Source: Kitasatospora sp. NBC_00458
GTDB lineage: Bacteria > Actinomycetota > Actinomycetes > Streptomycetales > Streptomycetaceae
Length of the DNA stretch: 64,000 nt
Direction: 5' to 3'
NCBI RefSeq assembly: GCF_036013975.1
Contig: NZ_CP107904.1
Location: 6,853,001-6,917,000 of the forward strand
The notes beneath the pieces were generated by a model that saw only the letters and a program-made list of their open reading frames with translations, was not told the DNA's origin and searched no databases. The position numbers and the translations under genes are program-made. Position 1 is the first letter of the stretch, and every line of letters starts with the position of its first letter. This document shows positions 16,701-22,227 of the stretch, piece after piece.

Positions 16701-18655
16701 GAGCCGGTGGGGCGCTCGGCGGCCTGGTGGCCCGTCATCTCGCCACCGGGCACGGTGTGCGCAGGCTGCTTCTGGCCGGCCGGCGCGGACCCGCCACACC
16801 CGGCATGGACGAGCTGATCGCCGAACTGGGCGAGCAGGGCGTCGAGGTGACCGCGGCCGCCTGCGACGTCTCCGACCGGGACGCCCTGGCCGAACTGCTG
16901 GCCACGATCCCCGCGGAGCACCCGCTGACCGGAGTGGTCCACCTGGCGGGCGTCCTCGACGACGGCCTGCTGACCTCGCTGACCCCCGAGCGGCTGGACC
17001 CGGTGCTGCGGCCCAAGGTGGACGCCGCCTGGCACCTGCACGAGCTCACCGAACACCTGGACCTGTCGGCCTTCGTCCTGTTCTCGTCGGCCGCCGGTGT
17101 GCTGGGCAGCCAGGGGCAGGGCAACTACGCGGCGGCCAACACCTTCCTCGACGCCCTCGCCGGCCACCGCCGGGATCGCGGCCTGGCCGCGCTCTCGTTG
17201 GCCTGGGGCTGGTGGGAGCAGGCCGGCGGCATGGCCGACGGGCTGGCGGACCACCAGCGGGCCAGGCTGGCCCGCGGCGGGATGCTGCCGTTCAGCGCCC
17301 AGCAGGGCATGGCGGCCCTCGACCTGGCACTGGCCGCCGAGGGGGAGCCGCTGCTCATTCCCGTCCGCTTCGCCGCGGGGCGCGGGACGGCGCTGCCGGG
17401 GCAGGAGATCCCGGCCGTGCTGCGTGCGCTGGTCCAGCCGTCGCGGCGACGGGCGGCGTCCGGCCGGGGCGGCGGCGAGGGACTGCGCGCGCGCCTGACG
17501 GCGCTGGAGCCCGCCGCGCGCGAGGCGGCGCTGCTGGACCTGGTCCGGACCGAGTCCGCCGAGGTGCTCGGGCACACCGACCTGGCCGGGGTCCAGGGGA
17601 CGAGTGCCTTCGCGGAGCTCGGCTTCGACTCGCTGACGTCGGTCGAGCTGCGAAACCGGCTGAACGCCGCCACCGGGCTCAGGCTGCCTCCCACGCTGAT
17701 CTTCGACCACGCGACGCTGGTCTCGCTGGCCGGAGAACTGCACCGGCGACTGGACGGCGCCGCAACGGCACCGGACGCCCGGGCGGAGGCGGCCGCCCCC
17801 GTGGAGGACACCGCGACCGCGGCGGTGAACGGGGTCGAGGCGCTGTACCGCCGAGCCCTGGAGACCGGGCGGATCGACATCGCGCACAAGGTGCTGGCGA
17901 CCGGCGTCGAACTGCGCCCGACGTTCTCCGACACGGCCGAGGTGATCGGCGGTCCGGGCCTGGTCCGGTTGGCCAGCGGCTCGGAGCACCCGCGGATCAT
18001 CTGCTTCCCGTCGCCGTCGGCGTGGGCGAGCAACCAGGAGTTCGTCCCCTTGGCGACCCCGCTGCGGGGCATCCGCGACATGTGGTCGCTGATGCTTCCC
18101 GGGTTCGTGGGCGGCGAGCCGGTGGCAGCCGGGGTCGAGGTCCTGGCCGACCACTGCGCCCGTCTCATCGAGGAGAGCACGGCCGGCGAGCCGTTCGCGC
18201 TGGCCGGTCTCTCCTCCGGCGGCAGCATCGCCTACATGGTGGCCACCAGGCTGGAGGAACGGGGTGTCAGCCCGCTGGGCGTCGTGCTGCTGGACAGCTT
18301 CCTGGCCGGGACCGAGCAGGCCGACTACATCCTGCCGGTGATGGAGTCCAGGACCCTGGACCGGGAGAAGGACTTCGGGCGGCTGACCGGCGTCCGGCTG
18401 ACGGCCATGGCCGCCTACTTCTCCCTGCTGGGGAGCTGGCAGCCGCAGGAGATCGCCACGCCGGCCCTGCTGGTCAGGGCCTCCGAGATGATCAACGCCG
18501 AGCCCGGTCGGCCGCTGCCGCCGGACGAGACCTGGAAGCCCTCCTGGCCGATGATCCGCGACGTCATCGACGTCCCGGGCGACCACTACACCATGATGAG
18601 CGAGCACGGCGACAACACGGCGCGCATCGTGCACGAGTGGCTGGCCGCGCGGTAG
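7745..18655 (+). CDS. Type I modular polyketide synthase with terminal thioesterase (PKS B): KS-AT-KR-ACP / KS-AT-DH-KR-ACP-TE
   Basis: A 3,636-residue protein. ATG at 7745 is preferred over an in-frame GTG at 7733 because MTEDKLRTYLRR begins a standard N-terminal docking coil. Module 1: KS (Cys204), AT with GHSQGE (Ser663) and YASH at 764 (methylmalonyl), type-A KR (NADPH loop about 1207), ACP (Ser1520). Module 2: KS (Cys1749), AT with GHSIGE (Ser2203) and HAFH at 2303 (malonyl), DH with HRLAGLPLFP (His2512) and DAALQ (Asp2678), KR with LDD (type B, about 2975-3160), ACP (Ser3296). A thioesterase follows from about 3360 (GLSSG, Ser3490; GDHY, His3614). It is therefore the terminal assembly-line protein: the last extension gives an alpha,beta-alkene and the TE releases the chain by lactonisation or hydrolysis. 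Which of the two occurs is not visible from sequence. Confidence 0.97.
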   Translation: MTEDKLRTYLRRVTTELQQTRQKLQAAQGRAREPLAVVGMACRLPGGADSPEKLWQIAVDEVDAVAGFPTDRGWDLDDLYDPDPDRPGKTYTREGAFLEGAGDFDPGLFGISPREAMAMDPQQRLLLETSWEVLERAGIDPLSVRGSRTGVFIGGTAVEHTVKLMNSPSEQGYAVTGGMSSVLSGRVSYVLGLEGPAVTVDTACSSSLVALHMAIQSLRQGDCSLAVAGGVGILASPSGFITFARQRGLAVDGRCKAFSDDADGIGWGEGAAVVLLERLSDARRNGHPVLAVVRGSAVNQDGASNGLSAPNGPSQQRVIRQALTNAGLSFGEVDMVEAHGTGTTLGDPIEAQALLATYGQDRQEGRPLWLGSLKSNIGHTQAVSGVAGVIKTVMALRHGVMAKTLHVSAPSRQVDWSAGAVELLTEAREWPETGAPRRAGVSSFGVSGTNVHMILEQAPVDEPLPVEESDDDGALRAVAPFASVSPPWVISGETEAALRAQAGRLVEVLAGSDVRPVDVAFSLVSSRAALGCRAVVLGGGVEELVEGVRVVAAGGGGAGVVRGVVEGGSRVVLVFPGQGSQWVGMGRELWGSSVVFGESMAACEGALAPFVDWSLRDVVEAGEEDPRWGRVDVVQPVLWAVMVSLAALWRSSGVEPAAVVGHSQGEVAAAVVAGGLSLEDGARVVAVRSRLVSARLSGLGGMVSVSAPLAVVEGLLAGFGGEVSVAAVNGPSSVVVSGGTAGLEALLADCEANGVRARRIAVDYASHSAQVEALEAELLEALAPVRPVSSSVAFYSTVTGEGIDTAVMDAGYWYRNLRETVRFESVVRGLVEQGYGVFAEMSPHPVLTVAVQETAERSDGEVAALGSLRRGEGGVERFLTSLAEAYVRGVTVDWSRLFVGLDVSRVDLPTYAFQRERFWLEGGVGVGAGGVGVVDGVEGAFWGAVERGDVEGVVSVVGGGDGWGSVVPVLSEWRRRRVVGSVVDSWRYRVVERSVSVGSGGVLSGVWVLVVPGWGGVGGVVDGVRGALVGAGARVVEVVVGVGDGRGVVAERLRGVCGGVEVAGVVSLLGVGDGLDAVGDVGGVGGGLVSSLVLVQALVDVGVGGRLWMVVCGALGLGSVEGVRAGGVALWGFGQVVGLECAGLWGGLVDVPVVWDERVGAGLVGVLVSGVEDQVAVRSSGVFGRRLVRAPLGVSGGGWGVRGSVLVTGGTGGVGACVARWLVGVGAEHVVLVSRRGLGAEGAVELVGELEGLGARVSVVACDVADRGALEGVLAGIPGDVPLSGVFHAAGVGSYREVGELSVGEFEDALRAKVVGARHLDELTAGMALDAFVLFSSGAAVWGSSGNGAYAAANAYLDGLAQERRARGLTATSVAWGGWRGTGMADGRTSELLTRVGLRLMDPEIAVSALAQALERDETLLTVTDMDWERFTPGYMIARHRPLIEDIPEVRQVLEADAAEEPGDDSVVRALREHLAGLGEPEQRTVLLDLVRAESALVLGHGSTTAITSAKPFQELGFDSLTAMELRNRLKAATGLRLPATLVFDHPTPTALAVHLRGQLTGAIAEAGAPVAAALLDDEPLVIVGMACRFPGDVTSPEDLWRLVAEGRDEVGDFPADRGWNADSTHDPVQFTMTATRQGAFVHDAPEFDAAFFGISPREALAMDPQQRLLLESSWEALERTGVDPSSLRGSRTGVFVGGSPQEYSAVLMSSAEASSGYALTGSSGSVMSGRVSYVLGLEGPAVTVDTACSSSLVALHLAAQALRNGECDLALAGGVTVMSTPGAFAEFSRQGGLAADGRCKAFSADADGTGWGEGVGMVVVERLSDARRNGHPVLAVVRGSAVNQDGASNGLTAPNGPSQQRVIRQALASAGLSSAEVDVVEAHGTGTTLGDPIEAQALLATYGQDRPADRPLRLGSIKSNIGHTQYAAGVAGVIKMVMALRHRELPRTLHVAEPTPQVDWSAGAVEILADSCEWTVPDDRPRRAGVSSFGISGTNAHVILEQAPEPEPEDGTAVTPGSVPLAWLLSGQTAEALTEQARRLLARFEADPASADPADVAFSLATTRAQLAHRAAVVAEALPDFLAGLAVLAEGGSAPGVVRELATDGGLAVQFSGQGSQRLGMGRELYDRFPHFAAAFDAVCAELDLHLERPLKQVVFAAEDSPEAVLLDETGFTQPALFAVEVALFRLVEGWGVRPDVLMGHSIGELAAAHVAGVWSLADACRVVAARGRLMQALPTGGAMLAVQAGEEEVAEALAAVSGQVGVAAVNGPFSMVLSGGIEALEELAERFSAAGRKTRRLSVSHAFHSPLMEPMLAEFAEVLAGVSFSPPRIPVVSNVTGGPAGPEFCTPEYWSRHVREAVRYADGVRTLLDRGVGTVLELGPGEVLTALFQEAVSEHGAAAPSAVAVLRGRRGEAAAVTAALARVHARGAAVDWSAFLAGRWNRTVGLPTYAFQRRRYWLATGAARTGDPSSVGLSAAGHPLLGAGVALPDSDGFLFTGRLSLAAHGWIADHRLAGLPLFPGTAYVELALWAGEQVGCGLLDELTLQAPLVLSEHGGTALQVVVGGPDDEGRRAVSVHARPEDAAQDGAWTCHARGVLAAGDAAAGGEPVPWPPVDAQAVPLDGFYEGLADDDFVLGPVFHGLRALWRRGGDLFAEVELPEAAGERENGFGIHPALLDAALQPLALGLLGQDEQGRGTATVGLPFAWTGVRLHATGASTVRVRLTPAGRDGAAITVVDTEGDPVASIDSLTLRRPSPELFAGAGAPGGAPVDGSLFRLDWTPVPTAGRPLAGRWVTLGLDPLGLRPHVLAAGLAETPYLDWQSLTDMLGAGAPAPDGIVVFCAGGVDGGTPQAAHAAARWALDTVRQWLADERLAGSRLVVLSSHAVATGPADPVTDLAAATAWGLLRSAQSENPDRIVLVDVDADEASFRALPAALAGGEPQLALRAGEATVPRLVARPAVEPAVEGGPARRTTFTGRGTVLVTGAGGALGGLVARHLATGHGVRRLLLAGRRGPATPGMDELIAELGEQGVEVTAAACDVSDRDALAELLATIPAEHPLTGVVHLAGVLDDGLLTSLTPERLDPVLRPKVDAAWHLHELTEHLDLSAFVLFSSAAGVLGSQGQGNYAAANTFLDALAGHRRDRGLAALSLAWGWWEQAGGMADGLADHQRARLARGGMLPFSAQQGMAALDLALAAEGEPLLIPVRFAAGRGTALPGQEIPAVLRALVQPSRRRAASGRGGGEGLRARLTALEPAAREAALLDLVRTESAEVLGHTDLAGVQGTSAFAELGFDSLTSVELRNRLNAATGLRLPPTLIFDHATLVSLAGELHRRLDGAATAPDARAEAAAPVEDTATAAVNGVEALYRRALETGRIDIAHKVLATGVELRPTFSDTAEVIGGPGLVRLASGSEHPRIICFPSPSAWASNQEFVPLATPLRGIRDMWSLMLPGFVGGEPVAAGVEVLADHCARLIEESTAGEPFALAGLSSGGSIAYMVATRLEERGVSPLGVVLLDSFLAGTEQADYILPVMESRTLDREKDFGRLTGVRLTAMAAYFSLLGSWQPQEIATPALLVRASEMINAEPGRPLPPDETWKPSWPMIRDVIDVPGDHYTMMSEHGDNTARIVHEWLAAR
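9130..10200 (+). repeat. Methylmalonyl-AT repeat, copy in PKS B
   Basis: Direct repeat of about 4140-5220 with few differences. After about 10200 the AT C-terminus (ETVRFESVVRGL) differs from the PKS A and D copies, marking a recombination-like junction inside the domain. Confidence 0.85.
10527..12143 (+). repeat. GRINS copy 3: complete KR of PKS B module 1
   Basis: Partner of 5544-7160. Its upstream linker (10454-10527) matches copy 1 rather than copy 2. This copy is therefore mosaic between the two PKS A modules, as gene conversion would produce. Confidence 0.9.
14203..14468 (+). repeat. Malonyl-AT segment repeated at the left window edge
   Basis: Bases 1-266 of the window match 14203-14468 with a single base difference noticed. 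The two malonyl ATs then diverge right after TGGAM. This again suggests gene conversion limited to part of a domain. Confidence 0.85.
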
Positions 18656-18750
18656 CACCGCGAGACCGGGGAGCCCCGCATCCGCCGGGTGGGCCGAGCA
18701 GCGGCCCGCCCGGCGGTCGTGTGCCGTCCGGACCGCGTCCGGGCGGACGG

Positions 18751-18793
18751 CGGAAGGCCGGTGCGCCCTGGCGGGGGCGGCACCGGCCTTCCG
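18751..18793. terminator. Bidirectional hairpin between converging PKS B and FAAL genes
   Basis: A perfect 14-bp inverted repeat (CGGAAGGCCGGTGC at 18751-18764 and its complement at 18780-18793) with a 15-nt loop. It sits in the 152-bp gap between two converging stop codons. There is no U-tract, which is common in actinomycetes. Position and symmetry support a two-way terminator. Confidence 0.7.
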
Positions 18794-18807
18794 GGGTGTC
18801 GGGGGCG

Positions 18808-20574
18808 TCAGCGCCCGGCCACGGCGGGCTTCAGGGCGCCGTGGAGGTAGAGCTCCCGGCACGCTCGGCGCTGCACCTTGCCGCTGGTGGTCCGGGGGAG
18901 GGCTCCGCGGCGGATGACGACGACCTCGTCCACCCGGAGCCGCTGGCCGTCGTGGACGGCCAGGCGTATGCGCTCGCGCAGGCCGTCCTCGCCGGTCGCG
19001 CGCAGGACGCGGCCGTCGGCCTCGACGACGACCACGAGGCGTTCGGTCTCGCCGTCGTCCACGGAGAAGGCCGCCGCGCAGTTGGGGTGCAGGCCGGCGG
19101 CCGAGCCCTCGACGGACAGCTCAAGGTCCTGGGGGTAGTAGTTGCGGCCCTTGCGGATGATGACGTCCTTGAGCCTGCCCGCGACGAACAGCTCGTCCGC
19201 GTGGAGGAACCCGAGGTCACCGGTCCTCAGATAGCGGGGGGCGGCATCGGAGCGGTCCGCGCCGGCCGGGCGGGCGTGGAAGGTCTCCCGGGTCTCGTCG
19301 GCCCGGCCGCGGTAGCCCTGGGCGATGCAGGGGCCGCTGATCCAGATCTCGCCGACGGTACCGGGCCGGCAGGGTTCCAGGGTGGCGGGGTCGACGATCA
19401 GCACGTGGGTCGGGTGGGCGGGAGGGCCCGCGCCGACCAGGGGCTTCGCCGTCTCGGCGGTCGCCTCCAGCAGTTCGAGGCGGCCTTCGAGCAGGGCAGG
19501 GCCGGACACCCACAGGACGGTCGGCCGCCGGTCCGGCGAACTCCCGGTGGCCTTCAGGGTGTTCTCGGCCAGGCCGTAGCCGGGTGACATGGCCTCCGGG
19601 GCGAATCCCGCCGGACCGAACGTCTCGGTGAACGACTCGACGGCCCGCCAGCGGACCGGTTCCGCGCCGTTGACCGCGGCCCGCCACGAGGACAGGTCGA
19701 GCCCCTCCGCCACGGCCTCCGCTCCGGCCTCCTCGGCCGCACGTACGCAGAGCTCGTAGGCGAAGCTCGGGGCGGCCGCGTGGGTGCCGCGGAACCGGGA
19801 GACGGCCTCCAGCCAGCGCAGCGGCCGGCGGACGAAGGCGGCGGGTTCCATGAGGTAGGCGGGGATGCCGGAGCAGAGCGGCAGCAGGACGCCGAAGATC
19901 ATGCCCATGTCGTGGAAGAGCGGGAGCCAGTTGACGACCACGCCGTCCGCCCCTGACGGCCAGACCTGCTCGGTCTCCGCCACGTTGTGCAGGAAGTTGG
20001 CGTGGGAGACCATCACCCCCTTGGGGTGGCCGGTCGAGCCCGAGGTGTACTGGAGGAGGGCGATGTCGTCGGGGCGGGGGCGCCCGGCCGGCAGTTCCGC
20101 CGCCGGCGCGAGGGACCCGGTGTCGAGCAGGGTCAGCCCGGCCAACTCCGGCAGTGTGCCGAACCTCTCCTCCAGGTCCCGCTTGATCTCGGCAGTGGTG
20201 AGGATGACGGTGGTACCGGCGTCGTCGGCGATCCGGCGTACCCGTTCGAGGCCGCTCCGGCGGGTGGGGACCTGGACCGGGGCGGCGGCGACCCTGGCGT
20301 ACATGCAGCCCAGCAGCGACTGGATGAACTCCAGACCCGAGGGGTAGAGCAGTACGGCCGCGTCCCCGGCCGTGAGCCCGGCGGCCGCGAGGGCGCCGCC
20401 ACGGGCGCGGGCCTCGGCCTCCAGCTCCCGGTAGGTGAGGGAGCCGTCGGGGGTCTCACCGTCGCGGAGGAACAGGTAGGCGGTCTCGTCCGGTTGTTTG
20501 ACGCTCCGGAGGTGGAGGGCTTCGGTCACCGTACTGACGTTGGCCGTCTCGGTCTCTGCACCGGGCTGGTTCAT
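18808..20574 (-). CDS. Fatty acyl-AMP ligase (FAAL), probable starter-unit activating enzyme
   Basis: A 588-residue ANL-superfamily adenylating enzyme. It has the P-loop YTSGSTGHPKG (about residue 175) and the FAAL-type stretch HDMGMIFGVLLPLCSG followed by PLRWLEAVSRFRGT, matching fatty acyl-AMP ligases rather than CoA ligases or amino-acid A domains. No carrier or condensation domain is attached. FAALs make an acyl-adenylate and pass the acyl group to an ACP, so here it probably primes the PKS with a free carboxylic acid. The loading ACP is not in the window. It lies downstream of the P450 and PKS D on the same strand and converges on PKS B. The start is ATG at 20574 with an AGGGA sequence upstream. 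The acyl specificity cannot be read from sequence. Confidence 0.9.
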   Translation of the reverse strand: MNQPGAETETANVSTVTEALHLRSVKQPDETAYLFLRDGETPDGSLTYRELEAEARARGGALAAAGLTAGDAAVLLYPSGLEFIQSLLGCMYARVAAAPVQVPTRRSGLERVRRIADDAGTTVILTTAEIKRDLEERFGTLPELAGLTLLDTGSLAPAAELPAGRPRPDDIALLQYTSGSTGHPKGVMVSHANFLHNVAETEQVWPSGADGVVVNWLPLFHDMGMIFGVLLPLCSGIPAYLMEPAAFVRRPLRWLEAVSRFRGTHAAAPSFAYELCVRAAEEAGAEAVAEGLDLSSWRAAVNGAEPVRWRAVESFTETFGPAGFAPEAMSPGYGLAENTLKATGSSPDRRPTVLWVSGPALLEGRLELLEATAETAKPLVGAGPPAHPTHVLIVDPATLEPCRPGTVGEIWISGPCIAQGYRGRADETRETFHARPAGADRSDAAPRYLRTGDLGFLHADELFVAGRLKDVIIRKGRNYYPQDLELSVEGSAAGLHPNCAAAFSVDDGETERLVVVVEADGRVLRATGEDGLRERIRLAVHDGQRLRVDEVVVIRRGALPRTTSGKVQRRACRELYLHGALKPAVAGR

Positions 20575-20747
20575 CGGGGAAGTCCCTGCCTTCTGGTGTC
20601 GCGGCCGCTGGGCGATGCCCCGAGCGACCGGGCAGCGGGTGTGTCGGGCGGGCGGCGGCCGCCGATGGGCCGGCGCCGATGGCGGACGGGTGCCACCGCG
20701 TCCGGCCGCGAGGAGGACGCGGGCACGCCGATGGGCGGCCGAACGAC

Positions 20748-20789
20748 GCTGGGGGTGTGAGAACGGCGAGCCGCTTCCACACCCCCAGC
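20748..20789 (-). terminator. Hairpin downstream of the P450 gene
   Basis: A perfect 12-bp inverted repeat (GCTGGGGGTGTG at 20748-20759 and its complement at 20778-20789). The 18-nt loop contains a further imperfect stem. It starts about 25 nt after the P450 stop, so the FAAL may need its own promoter or readthrough. Confidence 0.65.
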
Positions 20790-20813
20790 TGTCGAGCCAG
20801 TGGCCCCCTGCGG

Positions 20814-22022
20814 TTACCAGGTGACCGGCAGCGCCTGGAGGCCGCGCAGCGCCGAGAAGGGCTTCATGCTGAGCTCGGACTCGGGCACCGCGATCTCCAC
20901 GTCCGGCATCCGCCGGATCAGGCCGAGGAGGGCCTCCTGCAGCTCGACGCGGGCCAGGTGCGCACCCAGGCAGTGGTGCAGACCGCCACCCAGGCTGAGG
21001 TGCGGGTTCTCGGTCCGGGTGAGGTCGAGCTTCTCGGGGTCGGGGAAGACCGACGGGTCGCGGTTGGCGGCCGCGGTGCCCGGCAGGATCAGTGCTCCGG
21101 CCGGGATGGTCACACCGCTCACGACCACCTCCTGCTTCGTGATCTTCGGCTGGCCGGTGCCGCTGGTCCCGGTCTGCACGACACGCAGGAGCTCCTCGAC
21201 GGCCGCGGGCACGCCGTCGGGGTTGGCGAGCAGCTGCGCGAACTGCTCGGGGTTGCGCTTGAGCACCAGCAGGAACATGCCGATCGCGTTCGCGGTGGTC
21301 TCGTAGCCGTTGATCAGCATCCCGACGCAGAGGTGGACGATCTCACGCTCCGTCAGCTTGTCGCCCTCGTCGCTCGCGGCGATCAGGGCCGTTATGAGGT
21401 CGTCGCCGGGATCGGCGCGCTTGGCCTCGATCAGCGCGGTGAAGTACTCGCGGAAGCGCAGGGCGGCCTCGTCGCGCTTGACCGGGTCCGTCATCCAGTC
21501 CCCGAGCAGGGTGTCCGCCCAGGCGCGGAAGTCGTTCCCGTCGGTGCTGGGGACACCGAGCAGCTCGCAGATCACCTGGACCGGGAACGGTACGGAGAAG
21601 TTCTCCACCAGGTTGACCGGCTGGGGCAGCGCCTCCATCCTGGTGATCAGCTCGTCCACGAGCTGGGTGATCCGGGGACGGAGTGCGTCGACCCGCTTGA
21701 CGGTGAACGCTCGGGAGACCAGCTTGCGCAGGCGGGTGTGCTCCGGCGGATCCATGCCGACCAGCGACTCGTTCATGATCGCGGTGACTTCGTTCTGCGG
21801 CATGCTGGGCATGGCGGGCATGACCCGGTTGCTGAAGGCCGGGTCGAACAGCGCCTGGCGCACGTCCGCGTGGCGGGTCAGCAGCCACGCGGACGTCCCG
21901 TCCGGGAGGGCCACCCGTGCGACCGGGCAGGTCTCACGGATCTCGTCCAGCTGGGGGATCGGCTGGCAGATGACCTCCCCCTCGGGGAAGGGGAAGGGGA
22001 TCGGGGCAGGAGCATCGGTCAC
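20814..22022 (-). CDS. Cytochrome P450 (probable polyketide tailoring oxygenase)
   Basis: A 402-residue soluble bacterial class I P450, of usual length. The start is GTG at 22022 with GGAGAG 7 nt upstream. The haem loop reads LSLGGGLHHCLG with the thiolate Cys351. The canonical first Phe of FxxGxxxCxG is Leu here, although the Gly and Cys are kept. The I-helix reads INGYETTAN (about residue 240), with Asn where Ala or Gly is usual but with the acid-Thr pair kept. The ExxR motif is ELLR. It needs ferredoxin and a reductase from elsewhere, as none is encoded nearby. The position between PKS D and the FAAL suggests hydroxylation or epoxidation of the polyketide. The 205-bp gap to PKS D may hold its own promoter, but no convincing hexamers were seen. 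Confidence 0.94.
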   Translation of the reverse strand: MTDAPAPIPFPFPEGEVICQPIPQLDEIRETCPVARVALPDGTSAWLLTRHADVRQALFDPAFSNRVMPAMPSMPQNEVTAIMNESLVGMDPPEHTRLRKLVSRAFTVKRVDALRPRITQLVDELITRMEALPQPVNLVENFSVPFPVQVICELLGVPSTDGNDFRAWADTLLGDWMTDPVKRDEAALRFREYFTALIEAKRADPGDDLITALIAASDEGDKLTEREIVHLCVGMLINGYETTANAIGMFLLVLKRNPEQFAQLLANPDGVPAAVEELLRVVQTGTSGTGQPKITKQEVVVSGVTIPAGALILPGTAAANRDPSVFPDPEKLDLTRTENPHLSLGGGLHHCLGAHLARVELQEALLGLIRRMPDVEIAVPESELSMKPFSALRGLQALPVTW

Positions 22023-22154
22023 GGGAAGTCTCTCCGGTCACGGTGGGTCGGCTGATGGTTGGGGGCGGGCGGGTCGAACCGCTCCCTCACCCGCGGCGGC
22101 ACTGCACGACGCTGCGATCGTATGAATTTGCGCCCCCTATCCGAGAACCCCTAC

Positions 22155-22187
22155 GGCCCCCTGAAGCGGCGCACCGCTCCAGGGGCC
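22155..22187 (-). terminator. Hairpin downstream of PKS D
   Basis: An imperfect inverted repeat with a stem of about 11-12 bp, one mismatch, one possible bulge and a CGCA-type tetraloop. It begins about 40 nt beyond the PKS D stop and before the P450 start. Probable Rho-independent terminator or attenuator. Confidence 0.5.
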
Positions 22188-22227
22188 CGGCGGGAGGACG
22201 CGCCCTGCGGCATCGCCTGACGGAACG

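Noticed and set aside
18808..20574. Stand-alone NRPS adenylation domain or acyl-CoA ligase
   Set aside because: The FAAL-type segments around HDMGMIFGVLLPL and PLRWLEAVSRFRGT point to an acyl-AMP ligase, and no carrier domain or amino-acid code is evident.
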